A DNA stretch of 64,000 nucleotides from Guyanagaster necrorhizus (lineage: Eukaryota; Basidiomycota; Agaricomycetes; Agaricales; Physalacriaceae). Shown here in pieces: positions 11,184-22,628 of the stretch. The translations under genes and the position numbers were made by a program. Location: the NCBI RefSeq assembly GCF_019112545.1, contig NW_025064897.1, forward strand, positions 927,926 through 991,925. The letters are read 5' to 3'. How positions within the stretch are numbered: the stretch's first letter is position 1; every line of letters begins with the position of its first letter. The notes below the pieces were generated by a model. It was not told the origin of the DNA and made no database searches. It saw only the letters and a program-made list of their open reading frames with translations.

Positions 11184-12560
11184 ATGCAGATAGCGTCTCA
11201 TGGAGCACGGGCGGCAGCCCGCGATGTCTCCGCCTTCTTCGTTCCCAAATTACGGACGGCGGCAGCCAGATCCATCCATGTTTCTGCGCACCCAAACTTA
11301 CTACCTCCCGGCACTTCTACTGGAAACACCGCGCGGCGGATACTATCCACAGCCAGACAAATTGCGTCCCGATTCTATGCTCATCTCACTGCTCCTGGAT
11401 TGGGTGTTCATCGACCGTCGTCAGTTGCTCGATCTATCCATGGAGGAGGACTTCCAGGGCGCATTCCATCCATTCAGCAGCGCATGTCGCACTCAGTTCG
11501 ATACAATCTATCTAGGCCTCTGCAGCACTACTTCATTCCCCGCGGCCCGGTCGTTCCTCGAACCATTACCCAAGTCGGTCTCGGGACAGCAAGGAACTTT
11601 TCCTCAGGCCGTGTTCTCTTTGAGAACTTTGCACAGAACGTACCTGTAACTGGCCGTGCATTCTGCGAGGTTGACTGGGAGATCAAAATGAGGAGGGAAA
11701 AGGAGGCAATGAAAAAGACCATCAAGCATGACAAGAAGAAAGCTGGGGGAAAGCTCTCCTTGAAGGCGAAGGAGAACAAGTTTGTCCTGCCTTCCACTCC
11801 TGCTTTAGAACCTACTGTTGAAGCTGAGATCGAGCATTACTTCCCCGCTCCTCCCAGCAACGGAGTTACGACTTCTCTTCTTATTCCCCTAGCGCCTACT
11901 CCTACTGAGCGCACCCCTCTCCCCCCAGATACGTCCCCTCATCAGTCCCTTCTTCCCTTACCGAAGTTGTCGTCTATCCATACCTCTCACGAACTACATT
12001 CGCTGCGAGTTTCGTCCTTATTCGCCCGACTCGACGTGGCCAATGTCTGGGAGCGGGGCGTACAATGCTCTGCGTATGCCAACCGCGCCGACGCCAATGG
12101 CGTCTGCACTATTCTCAAAGTCGAGTTCGTCGGCTGGACTAAAGCCGAAGTGAGGAGCGTCATAGGGGAAAGCGGAAGCGGTTGGTGCGTATTAGAGGAA
12201 CTCCGAACGATACCAGAAGAGGACGAGGATGATGCTTTCTCTGATACCTCTTCCGTTTTCTCCGGCATATCAGGAGAGTGTGAGGATCAGATGGAGGGGC
12301 CGCTTCAATTCGAGGAGCCAACCGGATCGTTCATTCTCCCGACTGTCGACTTCTCCTCCTCGTTCATCACTAGCCGAGCCCCTTCTGACTTTGACATGTT
12401 CTCTGATGTGGATTCGGACATCGATATGGAGTCTTTATCCGACGTATCAGCTAGTGTTCGTGTTGACCCTCTCTCCACCAATGGATGGTATCTTTTCAGT
12501 TCGGATTTTTCTCGACGGGCGAATGATCGTGGATATCAACCCATGGAAACCCGACACTAG
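11184..12560 (+). CDS. Conserved-looking basidiomycete protein, probable mitochondrial targeting, unknown function
   Basis: Single-exon frame of 458 codons, unusual here because neighbours are intron-rich. The first ~60 residues are rich in Arg, Ala, Ser and poor in acidic residues (GARAAARDVSAFF, LRTAAARSIHVS, RRILSTARQIASRFYAH), as in mitochondrial presequences. The middle includes ARNFSSGRVLFENFAQNVP and GRAFCEVDWEIKMRREKEAM. A Lys-rich stretch (KKTIKHDKKKAGGKLSLK) comes next. From about residue 330 it is acidic and Ser-rich (EEDEDDAFSDTSSVFS and later Asp/Ser runs), probably disordered. I do not recognise a catalytic domain. The middle block has the look of a conserved basidiomycete family, but that is an impression from memory. 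Alternative frames over the same DNA (11200-11649) are shadows. Confidence 0.72.
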   Translation: MQIASHGARAAARDVSAFFVPKLRTAAARSIHVSAHPNLLPPGTSTGNTARRILSTARQIASRFYAHLTAPGLGVHRPSSVARSIHGGGLPGRIPSIQQRMSHSVRYNLSRPLQHYFIPRGPVVPRTITQVGLGTARNFSSGRVLFENFAQNVPVTGRAFCEVDWEIKMRREKEAMKKTIKHDKKKAGGKLSLKAKENKFVLPSTPALEPTVEAEIEHYFPAPPSNGVTTSLLIPLAPTPTERTPLPPDTSPHQSLLPLPKLSSIHTSHELHSLRVSSLFARLDVANVWERGVQCSAYANRADANGVCTILKVEFVGWTKAEVRSVIGESGSGWCVLEELRTIPEEDEDDAFSDTSSVFSGISGECEDQMEGPLQFEEPTGSFILPTVDFSSSFITSRAPSDFDMFSDVDSDIDMESLSDVSASVRVDPLSTNGWYLFSSDFSRRANDRGYQPMETRH

Positions 12561-13857
12561 ATTATCGATTGATATGTCGGGGGAGATGGTATGAGTTCAA
12601 TCACGATAACTGCGCATCCATGACTGCCTCGACTGAATTTATTTACGAGACAAGGCATCCTCTTATGTAGTAGAATGCGTTCACAATCATTTATCTCCGT
12701 TTCTTCTTTCTGTATTGTATCCTGTTAAAGAAATGCATCAATGTCCATGACTATGTCTATTACGTCGACGTAGAGTTCGTGTTTCTCGGCCAGTTAGAAG
12801 GGGGGTGCGGAGTTCTCATTGCTGTACAGGGTACAGGTCCTATGACAGACGTCTGGAAGATACGGATCATGGCCATCCCCTGGAAGCCAATCGATGTTGT
12901 GATTTTTTGGATGTGGTCTCACGACCTTTTGTGATAAAGGGACCAGCGTATTGGGCGCTTAATTGTGAAGTGCCCCGCAGAGCCATATGTACCGTGCTCT
13001 CTATTCGACAGCCAATGAAAGGCATAAAGTATCCGCTGATCCTGTGAACGCATAAGGGTAATTTAAATCAGATATGGTCTGTGCATCTCATGACCGCCAT
13101 CCATGAGAGCTCAACACAACAATTTGTTCGTCCTGACTCACCTTCATTCCCATCCACCCCAAAAATAACATGATACGATAGGAGTCCGGGTGGTGCGGTG
13201 GTGCGCAGAGACACCGAACGAATGAATACGTATGACGGAATGGTTTAAGGTTTCCTTATTCTCTCGAAGGGTCACGTTCAGCTAGGAATGATCTATAGAG
13301 ACCCCAGCGCTGGTGCCGCCCAAAGTCCGACGGCGGCTCAGAGTCTGTACGTGGGGCCAGGAGAGAGCTCTAGTCATGGTTCAAGAATTTCCCAGTTATC
13401 ATGAAAAGCCTCGAGGCAAGGCTAGCTCCTGAAGCGCGTGGTTCATCGATTGGAACAGGGTCCAGCCACAAAGGCACTACGTGTTACTGTAGTCGGTGGT
13501 GACGCCACGAAACGTTGCAGCCACGCGTTGCCCTGGAGAACCACAGGGCTTCGCTCATATCTATGATGCAATAATCAGCATGGAGGGGGCGTGAAAGATT
13601 CGGTGACGTGCCCCTCTATAGAAGTCCTTCGGATGTAAACAAATCGCATTAAAACTGGATTTAAGTCTACAGATATATCATGATGAGTGGTATAGTTCCT
13701 CCGTGAAGATGGCGTGACTACGTAGAGTCATGTGTATGCGGTAGTATGAGGGTCGTTTCGCTTCGTAAGGGATTAAGGAATGAAAGTCCTCAAATTCGTT
13801 GCATAAATGAGTGGCGGTGGAAAGGGTGGTCTGTATGGAAGCGGTGAGCACGATCGA
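12561..13857. other. Intergenic stretch between convergent genes
   Basis: About 1.3 kb between a plus-strand and a minus-strand 3' end. Open frames such as 12805-13047 carry no motif. I see no RNA gene or repeat. Confidence 0.4.
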
Positions 13858-14547
13858 TCATGGCGATCGGGACCGAAAAGCTATGGGTACCCACCAATAG
13901 GAATACCCCTTGTTCCGCCTTTTCTTACTTGAATGCCTGCTTGGCTGGCGAGAGGGGGGAGAATTGGTGCTCTTCCCGCTCATAAAGTTGACGAAACGGG
14001 AGAAAACACCCTTCTTCGCCACGGGTGGTGCGGAGTAGGGCTGAATAGGGTATTGGTATTGGGGTGGCTGGGGCTGTTGGTAGGGGGCCTGCAAAGAAAT
14101 AAATAATAGCCTCCGAGTAGCGGTAAGAAAAATACGTACTGTCGTCATCTGACCCATCTGGGGATGCATGTAGTAATAGTTCGACGAGTACTGCGGCATC
14201 GATTGTTGCTGATACACTGGAGGTCGCGTGGGGTACACGAGGGTTGCCGCGGACTTCGAAGGTTGTCGATGTCGGGAATGATTGTGAGACGACTGGGGGA
14301 TATATACTTCTGTCCTCGATCTAGTGTGTTTGGGTCGCGAGTTCGTTGTCGGACGCGATGAGGACGATGATACCCGTCGCTCCGGAGGTGGGGGCATGAC
14401 CTGGAATGTCTGTGCCCGCTGAGGTAGCTCCGGAACGAACGGATTGGACGGGGAGTGTTTTTTAGTCTCGGAGACCCATCTGTGAATGCTGCGCTGTTTC
14501 TCGCGGTATCGATGAATCGCAGCGGGACTGAAATCGTACTCCGTCAT
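13858..14547 (-). CDS. Pro/Gln/Ser-rich low-complexity protein
   Basis: Two exons joined across a 51-bp GT-AG intron (14089-14139) give about 212 residues. The start MTEYDFSPAAIHRYREKQ uses the ATG at 14547; the frame continues upstream, but only from a non-ATG codon. A helical, basic N-terminus (REKQRSIHRWVSETKK) precedes a disordered middle with SSSSSRPTTNSR and a Tyr/Gln/Pro-rich part (QQSMPQYSSNYYYMHPQMG, then PYQQPQPPQYQYPIQPY). Near the C-terminus is GVFSRFVNFMSGK, which could be an amphipathic helix, followed by a basic Ser/Arg tail ending YSYWWVPIAFRSRSP. No known domain. The intron in a continuous theme on both sides argues for a real gene. Function unknown. Confidence 0.65.
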   Translation of the reverse strand: MTEYDFSPAAIHRYREKQRSIHRWVSETKKHSPSNPFVPELPQRAQTFQVMPPPPERRVSSSSSRPTTNSRPKHTRSRTEVYIPQSSHNHSRHRQPSKSAATLVYPTRPPVYQQQSMPQYSSNYYYMHPQMGQMTTVRIFLTATRRLLFISLQAPYQQPQPPQYQYPIQPYSAPPVAKKGVFSRFVNFMSGKSTNSPPSRQPSRHSSKKRRNKGYSYWWVPIAFRSRSP

Positions 14548-14927
14548 GGTGGAAGGAATGAGAGAGAGACCATGTTTGGACTTGTTAGTCTTCAATGAAG
14601 GAAAGTCAGGGCCAGATGGAGAATTACGCGACTGGCCCTTGATTTCCTTTGCTGGATGCGGGGTATCAGGAAGACGTGTAATAGATCCGAAGCAAATGAC
14701 AGAAGACCAGAACGCGATGAAACGATGGCTGCTCTTGAATACAATCACAATCAAGGCGATGGCGGTCCTGGCTATGCTCTCTGTTTCGCGAAATGCCCAG
14801 GTGCCCGAATCTGTAGCACGGAGTCGGCCTGAGGCCTCAATGTACAGTTTCCAGCCAAGGCTAGGGGAACATCTAGAAACATCCAGATTCCAGGAACAAA
14901 GGTTCCAAGGATAAATCGAAAAAGAAC
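14548..14927. promoter_or_regulatory. Promoter side of the low-complexity gene
   Basis: About 380 bp between the ATG of the minus-strand gene and the tRNA. It contains an open minus-strand extension without an ATG, which I treat as 5' leader. Nothing else is visible. Confidence 0.35.
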
Positions 14928-15038
14928 GCTGGAAGCAGGATTTGAACCTACGCGGTGAAACACCAAGTGATGTTTAAATGCCTAAATAAGCAAGAGAATG
15001 ATTCAAATCACTCGCCTTAACGACTCGGCCATTCCAGC
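14928..15038 (-). tRNA. tRNA-Ser(UGA) with intron
   Basis: Read on the minus strand, the 7-bp acceptor stem GCTGGAA pairs perfectly with TTCCAGC. The D arm is GCCGAGTCGTTAAGGC. An anticodon stem AGTGA/TCACT encloses TTTGAA, giving anticodon TGA, which reads UCA. About 27 extra nucleotides lie one base after the anticodon, the canonical tRNA intron position. A long variable arm (TGGTGTTTCACCG) makes it a class II tRNA, and the T arm is GTAGG-TTCAAAT-CCTGC. Total length is 111 bp including intron. All parts are visible, so Ser is preferred over Leu from the anticodon. Confidence 0.88.
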
Positions 15039-15326
15039 TATTTTGTTATGTAGACTAAAGCATCTGAAGGATTTGAGTATCAATCAACCTTTAATGACAA
15101 GCTTGAAGCACGAACCGATTTTCGATGAGTTTGGTTAGGCGTTGATGTCCTAATCAGTACAGGCAGTATAATTTCCACGCTCGATCCTTGCTTGTGTCGT
15201 TCATCACGCTCAAGTTCAACTCCGTGTTCATCCCAGAGACACGGCTAGAACGTACTTTGCCGGTGCCCGTTCCTGGATATTATCGCACGGCCTGTAAAGT
15301 ACGGGATCGGTCCCGTCGTGGCAGCA

Positions 15327-15916
15327 ATGTCGTCGCACGTGAGCGAATCTCTTAGGAATAGAACAAAGTCAGATTATCTTTACTATTTGACGTATCGGAC
15401 TCGATGGTGCGTGGCAGTCCTTGAACATTGGATTCATAATCTAACTGTCTTGCTGCAGGAGCGACAATGACCAGTATTCTCATATGAACAACTCGATATA
15501 TTACCATCTCTTTGACTCAATAGTCAACGACTACCTTATCAATCACTGTGGTATCAACCCCGCAGAATCGCCCCTTATTGGATTAGTTGTATCTTCGGCC
15601 TGCCAGGTGGGTTGCTCCCTAATACCTGCAAACGTCATGCGATTGACATTCCAACCTATCCTCCTAGTTCTTCTCCCCGCTCTCCTTTCCCCAAGTGCTG
15701 GAGCTCGGTCTTCGGGTTAATAGCCTCGGACGAAGCTCTGTCACGTATGAAGTTGGTGTTTTCGAGGAATCCAAGCCACACCCAGCCGCGGTCGGCGGCT
15801 ATACACATGTTTTTGTCGAGTCGAAATCGCAGAAGAGCGCTCCGATAAACCAGCAGAAAGGCTTAGAAGAAGGTCTGAGAAAGCTCCATGTAAATAAACC
15901 GCGTTCAAAGCTGTAA
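15327..15916 (+). CDS. 4HBT-fold thioesterase-like protein
   Basis: Hot-dog-fold acyl-CoA thioesterase family member (YbgC/FadM-like). Three exons (15327-15406, 15459-15606, 15668-15916) join in frame to 158 residues. The first junction creates RTRWSDNDQYSHMNNSIYY, the family's signature: Asp in SDNDQY followed by HMNN. Further blocks are SPLIGLVVSSACQFFSPLSF, VLELGLRVNSLGRSSVTYEV and VGGYTHVFVESK. The length matches a single hot-dog domain, which works as a dimer or tetramer. The ATG at 15327 gives a short N-terminus ending in YLTYRTRW. The gene stands alone between a tRNA and a transporter. Substrate unknown; a general fatty acyl-CoA or hydroxybenzoyl-CoA thioesterase is possible. Confidence 0.85.
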
Positions 15917-17335
15917 TGTGCGTCGTAACCTATGGTTTTCCGCCATATTTTGCGGTAAGCTATTAACAGCTTAGCAGGAGGTACTGCGAAAGATATGCAA
16001 CTCCCGGCTTAAACGCCTAGTGCCTGTCAGCGTTAGTTGCGTGTACTTGGAATTTTGCTCACTGTCACTACGTTGGCCATGGCCTGCTATACAACTTCCC
16101 TCACCCTTACAGCAATGAAAAGCGTGTCATGATGCTTTCAAAACAAAGTATCTGACTCTCGAGTGTAATTTCCCTCGATGGCACTTCCGTGTTGATCCTG
16201 GGGAACCTCCCATGTACCAAGTCGGTCGATCTCTGCCTTTTCACACTGAACGACACCACGAGATATGGTGGGTCGCCTACGCTCTGACGCTTCGTCGGTG
16301 CAGAGCTGATTTACGAGAATATTCAATCTGGCGCCGTATCCCCGCCGATATAAATTTCTCAACGACAGAGTTCTGAGGTATGTCTGAAGGAAATGAGGGG
16401 AGCCTAGGAATAGCAGAGCACTCGCCCTCCTGGTAAGCGACTGATTTGGGTCGGACAAAATGCAGGGAAAGTGGATGGGTCACAGATCAAATTCTGATCA
16501 AGCTTTCGACATCTGATGGGAATCCCGACTCATTTTTCTGTAGCTGGGTTAAAATGTCACTTGTCAAGTGTTTGCGTTTAGACCGCCGCGGGTTGCATAG
16601 TCGCCTGCCAGGAGTGATGAGTATTGAGAAGCGTCCAGTGATACATAACCGCGTTCAACACGCTTTCTTGATATATTTTTAGTTGTATTAGTAGGTGCAT
16701 ACATGTGAAGGACCTGATGAAGGACATTCCTTAAACCTTGCTGAGAGCCGGAGTATCTTCGGGATCTGATGATGGCGGTATGTTTCCGTTGTTTCATAGT
16801 AAATTTTTCTTTCGTAGCACCGGGCACCAATTTCTGGTGTTCGATCAGATCGCAGTTGAATTCCATGCTCTAGCCATGATAGAGTTGACAGGTGTATGTT
16901 CTCGATGGCACTCCCCCTCCCCCAATCCTTGTGTACATTTAGTTTCGCCCTTCACGTTTGTGGTATAGACCACGCCAACCAACCGTTCTCATGATCCGGG
17001 TAGAAGAGTATCATTGAGCGTGGTACGGGGACGGTCCGTTAAACAGCGATCTCTCCATGAATAGCACAAAAAGGTGCACGTATTGGTTGTATCAGACCTA
17101 GATTGTCAATAGCGATGTTTGCGTGAGTAAGATGAGGCACGGGCTGAAGTGTGGACCGTCCGGCATTCAACCGTTAACACATGCCAGGGCCTCTTGTATG
17201 ACTCGAGAGAATTGGTTCGGGTCTAATTTGGACCTTCATCAGAAGATATGGGTTATTGATTCCCTGTAATGTACATCTTGAGATAATTGTAATTCGAGAC
17301 ATTTTTAAGACGAAATGGCAGACAGTTTCTGAACC
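15917..17335. other. Intergenic stretch, no gene recognised
   Basis: About 1.4 kb between the thioesterase-like gene and the 3' end of the transporter. Short frames (16138-16458, 16446-16682, 16738-16968) give no recognisable protein and do not chain through splice sites. Confidence 0.4.
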
Positions 17336-19714
17336 TTATAGAATGTATCGAAAACCAGGTTGCCCCTCTAGAACATCACCGCGTGTAGCCGACTGCTTGT
17401 TGCGATGGGCATACGTTGCAGTCGTAAGCGTTAAAAGTGTCAACGTCAAAATCTGCGCTCCAACGGTTGCCCATGTCCCTGGAATGTATCTGCAGAGAAT
17501 TTTAATTTCGTTGTCAGACACCGGTTCTGTTATAAAGGGAAGAAATCTCTCACCGTGGATAATCCTGTTGTCGGAATCTGTCATCAGAGTGATATCAGAT
17601 AGGTTAAACGGTACAGCAGCAGTCCACCTACACTGTGGTTCCCAGAATTCCACCAATACCTCCGAAGGAAATGATGAGTGCGGAACACACCGATCGCTAG
17701 GTCACGACAAGAACGTGAGACAGGAGACACTGAAGCGGATATCTAGGCACCTTTGTCTGTCCAACGATATTGTTCGCGTTCTATCCAGAGACCAGAATAT
17801 TTAGAGCAAGCTGCGCAGTCATAAAAGGTCCATGAACTTACGTAGGATATCACAGCAGACATACAACCTGAAGAACCCGCAGAAAACAAAAATATGCCTG
17901 TTACGAAAATGGCGGTTAGTCGTGGCAAGTCAGAAACAGGAAAATAACGGAACCAATGTATCGTGCTGCCTGACCGTTGGCATAGCCGGTTAGAAAGAGA
18001 CCGACTACATTTAGAAGGCTCTGCATGGCAATAAAAATGGCCCTACGGCCTGCTTTGTCCGATATCCAGGCGAAAATGAAGGAGCATAAAGCCTAAGCAA
18101 CGTTTGGCGTGAGAAGAATAGATAAGCATAAAAATGTCATACCGCGAAGACTATCGGAGGTGCTGACAATAGCAATGAGTCAGATAAGCTGTACCCCATG
18201 CCCGACAGAATGATTGGGGTAAAATAGCCTGGGAAGAAGACTTGGTCATCCCGTGATAACAAGCTGGAGGATAACATACTCGCTGCGTATCCAGGCATTG
18301 CCGAGCTCATAAACATCAGTGCTAAGCGGACGATTAGCAATACCATTGATTCTTACTCTATTAGACGTACCATGTGCCCAGATTATCCAGTCTCCAAGAA
18401 CTTGTTTAACTTTGACGAATGTGATTTCGTCGGGAACGGAGTCACCACGGTCGAGCTCGACGCGCTTCAGCACGAGGTCCGTTTGTTCAGGAGTCAAAAA
18501 CCTATTCTTGTCAGGGAAATCCGGCAAGAACAAGAACGCCAGAAGAGCACAAAACACTGTAAAAAGGCCTTCGATGATCTGATGACCGGTATATGTTAAT
18601 GACCTATGACGGCCTTGAGCAATATGCCACTCACGAAGATCCAAGACCAGCCACTCAGGCCCCCGTGGCCTTTCAGCAGAGTGATGACATAGGCTATAGA
18701 TTGATCGTCAGCTGATTTGAACACGACAAAAAAGCCGAAGAGCCCTCACACAGAATCGCGCCGAAACCACTCAGTGCGATCGCCGTTTGGAAGAAAGCAG
18801 CGATTCTGGGAAAGGCCACTAATTTAACATCTGTTCCGGATGGAAGAGTCAATTTTACCTGGTCTGCACTTCTTGCCGCGTGTACCTGTTGAAACGAGCA
18901 TAAGCGCTCGTTGGGTATAGCCGTGTAATGTCACTCACCATGTCGATACGATATAGGCCAAAGCGGGGAAAAATCCCGCCTACACTATCGATTAGAATCG
19001 AAAATGAAAGATCATCAGGAACTTACCTCCAGAGTGCCAAGAAGAACCCTGCACAAGACGAGGTCTTTCCAATTCTTGACGAAACCGGTGGCCAACTCAA
19101 CACACCCCCAGCCAAAGATATAGAACGTAAGGCAATAACGCGCGCCGAAGTATCGCAGCACTAGGTTGGTCGGAAGCTGCCTGTAGGCAAAACAGAGGCA
19201 TTAGCACTAGATGTTGGGGCTATATATAGCGGTGACCTACAATAGAATATATGGCACAAAATAGACACAGGAGGCAATACTGAACCTATTCCCGACATTG
19301 AGAGACTAGCGTCGTGCGTCAGAATGACAATGTACACATGGTCTTCCTGAGACATACCAAGTCAGTTCCCATTCCTGCGGTACGTGCTATACCCATATTG
19401 GATCTAAAGAATTAGTCTCAGAACATTACACATGTCAATAACTCAATGGCATACCTGTCTATGATAGTCACAGAGTACAAGAGGCCGAGGAGCGGTAGCA
19501 TTCGCCAGTCGACGCGACGCCTACACGAAAGCAGTCAGTACGATGCGAAGGCGCTAAGGGTTTGCCACAGAGCAATTACTGACATAGTATCGCGCTCAAA
19601 CTTTGATTCAAGGAACTTGACAGGTTCAGATTCAGCTGCATTGCTCGCAACTTCACTGACCGCAGTAGACGCAACGGTCTTAACACTGCCTGTCGAAGAT
19701 CTGGAGAAAGTCAT
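17336..19714 (-). CDS. MFS transporter, anion:cation symporter (Dal5/Tna1-like) family
   Basis: Twelve-helix plasma-membrane permease for an organic anion (allantoate, nicotinate or similar). The chosen ATG at 19714 starts MTFSRSSTGSVKTVAS and runs into the Ser/Thr/Glu-rich cytosolic head. Exons then read RRVDWRLLPLLGLLYSVTII with DRINIGIA after it. LGTLEAGFFPALAYIVSTWY is the family's signature helix. After it come FCALLAFLFLPDFPDKNRFL with LTPEQTDLVLKRVE in the central loop, then ISDKAGRRAIFIAMQSLLN, NNIVGQTKRSVCSALIISFG, FRQQDYPRYIPGTW and a C-terminus ending LEGQPGFRYIL. Roughly ten or more short introns interrupt it. For instance, GTGCCTAG...ACCTAG between VGQTK and RSVCS preserves the frame. 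The substrate cannot be told. No adjacent pathway genes point to one. Confidence 0.87.
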
Positions 19715-21673
19715 GAGTATGAGGAGAGGATGTTGAGGACCTAGGAGCTCCTGACCCACAGAAAGGATCCTCAATGTATATATACGTCGCTGCGGGGCGT
19801 TAATTCCAAAAGGATGGTCAAGAAGGTTTCCTTCCGGCAATCAGCCTTCCCTCGGAACCGAACATAAGTGGGCAAGTAGGTACGCGTTCGGGATAAGCGA
19901 GTGATTCTAAGCAGCGATGCCTTCGCATGGGCGTACTAGGTCCACAAAAATATCCCGCCAGTTAGAAGATCCAAGAAATGATGGATTGCTGATGCATACT
20001 TACTAACGGCAACACGTAAATGCATGTCCGGCTTCAATCTTATATCCTCTTTTTGCAATATTGGGGGTCAGGTCCATGTCATAGAGGGCTGATGGCGGTT
20101 GCCAAGAACGAAATGAATCCGGTTACTGACTAGATGGTTCATTCAGGGTATGATAAGGATTGTAAGAGGGAAAGAAGGGTCGGCAACATCGGACCGCATC
20201 TCCGCGCTTGAAGCCGGCCAGCCGCAGTCCTCGCGGTCGACTTGAACTTCGCGTTGACTTATTCATCTCACTTTTGACGGACCAACGACCATCGTGTATC
20301 GGTTGTTTCTCCGCAGATTTATGGTATCAAAAGCGAGAATGTCGTCATGATTTACGCCATACACCGACACGCGACCTCAACAAGAACACAACTTTGACTA
20401 AATGGAATAATGATGGAAAACGTCCGAAGGAATCTGCAGTGGCTGGTCGTATTCGAACGCAGGTAAGTTTGAAAGTTGGCTCATAAACAATCGATGGATT
20501 GTCTAGAAATATGTGACCGAGCAAAGGGACCGTGCCTTGCTAACGGCTTGCCAATGCAACCTCGAGGCGCCAATGAAAGGGATTGGGGGTGGAAAGGCAC
20601 CGATCTCTCCAGATCTTAGGCCATAGAAATCAAAACTCAGACCGATGTTCAAGGAAAATGTGTTCGGGCGTTCCGCACTTTGTTAACCCAGGAGCCTAGA
20701 ACTCGCAAAAACTCCAGGGATTGCTTTCATCAAGGCAGTCAAGTGAGGTGATGAGAACAGTTTCACTGGTCAGGCAAAGTTGATTTGACAAATTTAAAAC
20801 AGAACATGAGGTTCTTGATCGGACAAACGGTCGAGGAACAAGGGATTTCTTCACTACTTCATTAATTCACGAGTCACAAGTTCAATGAACCACCGTTATC
20901 TACTGCTACCAAGGAGATATAGATGTGGATCCAGCCTGTCGGGTGGTGGTTACTTCACACCGCCTAGTACAATGTCCGTACATCACCGAGATAAGTGCTG
21001 GTGGTCATATGCTCCTGCTACGATACCGCTGACCCTGCATTCCAGGAAAATGGGTGAAACCAGTCGAAATCTAAACAGGTAATACTAGTTTGTTCACTTA
21101 CTCGCTAAATCTGCCTAGAATACGTCAATCCGAATGAAGAAAGATGACTACGTTTGGGCGCCACCATTCCAGCGGAAAGGACGATATACGGGTATAGCTC
21201 TAGTCCCTACATCTGTTACTAGAGTTAATCGACTGTCGTTAATTATGGTTCGAGCCTAGTCCTTTTTAAACGGATCTGTTCCATCTGGCCTAGTGCTCCC
21301 TTTTATTTTACGACTCTCAAATAATTACTCCAAGGTTCGGAAGCATTCAACTTTCGTGGGTGCAGAGTCAGGAACAAATTGCCAATTCATCCAAGCTTCA
21401 GGTTTGCGTAGAAGGGTGTTTCCACTATAGTATGTTCAGACTCTATAAAGGTTAGACGTATTGTAGCCGAAGTCGTTATTTTAAAACTCGCACCCGCAAG
21501 GTCGCGTATTGTTGACAGCTCTTTGGCATGAATGTTATACTAATAACATGAAAACATGAGGACTGTTCTACTTTTAAAAAAAAAACTGACGCATAAACAT
21601 TGCTGAACATTGTAAAACTTCGTGAAGATTTCAGGCGGCGTGATCGGCTTCTCCCGAGGGAGCGTGCCTTGGA
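19715..21673. other. Intergenic stretch, no gene recognised
   Basis: Nearly 2 kb between divergent genes. Its left end is the transporter promoter, with TATATATACG near 19777-19786, about 65 bp before the ATG on that strand. No frame in it (for example 20208-20486 or 20885-21082) shows a known motif or splice-chained exons. A poly-A run lies near 21577. Confidence 0.4.
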
Positions 21674-22617
21674 ATGAGACCACCACTTGCTGCTTCTTCA
21701 TCTTTCCCCACACGACGTTATCTTTCCGCCCGTGCCCGCAACAGCTTCACTGTGCAGGATGTTTTTTCAGATGCCAGAACGGCCGAGTTCGCCTCGGCTG
21801 CAGGCGCATCCAAGGAGGCTGGCTCGCAAATCACTTTCCCAAATCTTCTAGGCTTGCCCGAGGTATTTGCACCCGCAAAGTCTTGTCTTTGTATATTGAA
21901 GTGACGAGCAGGTGATTGTTACAGGTGAACGTGTTCATGTATCACTTTCATTTACGCGTATTAACTGTCATCTTCACAGGGCGGGCCAACTCGGGCAAAT
22001 CATCCCTGTTCAACGCAGTTCTAGGGCGCAAAAATTTGCTTGTCACCAGTTCCAAGGCGGTCTGTCATGGAACTTATCATTTCTATTCGTTTTAATTTCC
22101 GTTTTAGGGCCGTACACGACAGCTCAACTTCTTCCGTGTTGGACCAGAGCCAGGACGGTTGGTCCTCGTTGATGCGCCAGGGTACGGACGGAGGGGAAGG
22201 TCCGAGTGGGGGGATTTGTTCGATCAATACTTGCAGACGCGTAAAGAGTGAGCCATCATTGTGTTTTCTTTTTCCACATTAACAGCACTTATTCAGACGT
22301 CCAGACTACGCCGGGTATATGTCACCTTCAACGGCAAGCACCGACTGAACGAATACGACGTCCAGATGCTGGAACATCTCACCAAAAATCTACACACCTC
22401 AGAAGATGGCGTTCAACGATATTCCATACAGGCTGTAATCACCAAATCTGACGCCATACTTCCAGACGATGTGAAGGACGTTATCACTCAGCTGCGGAAG
22501 GACATCTTCGACGCTGCGCCGTTTTGCCTACCTCCCATCATCACGAGCGCAAAAATGATCCCTCCCTTCGGCATCAAGGAGCTCAGGAAAAGTATCGTGG
22601 AATGCTGTCAGGATTAA
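21674..22617 (+). CDS. EngB/YihA-like GTPase, probably mitochondrial
   Basis: TRAFAC-class small GTPase of the EngB (YihA/YsxC) family. Bacterial relatives assist large ribosomal subunit assembly, and fungal ones are expected in mitochondria. The N-terminus (MRPPLAASSSFPTRRYLSAR) is Arg/Ser-rich without acids, like a presequence. Spliced exons give the G1 loop VTGRANSGKSSLFNAVLGRK, the switch region GRTRQLNFFRVGPEPGRL, G3 VDAPGYGRRG, G4 VITKSDAILP and G5 ITSAK. It ends GIKELRKSIVECCQD with TAA 22615-22617. Three to four introns are needed, one of them between YLQT and the LRRVYV block. All nucleotide-binding motifs are intact, so it should bind GTP. It converges on the pirin gene, with 11 bp between the stop codons. 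Confidence 0.88.
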
Positions 22618-22628
22618 AAATGTACAAA

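Noticed and set aside
11200..11649. 149-codon frame overlapping the 458-codon gene
   Set aside because: Shadow of the longer frame, with biased composition and no domain.
14548..14754. N-terminal extension of the low-complexity protein
   Set aside because: It opens on a non-ATG codon (GTG); the first ATG at 14547 gives a sensible start.
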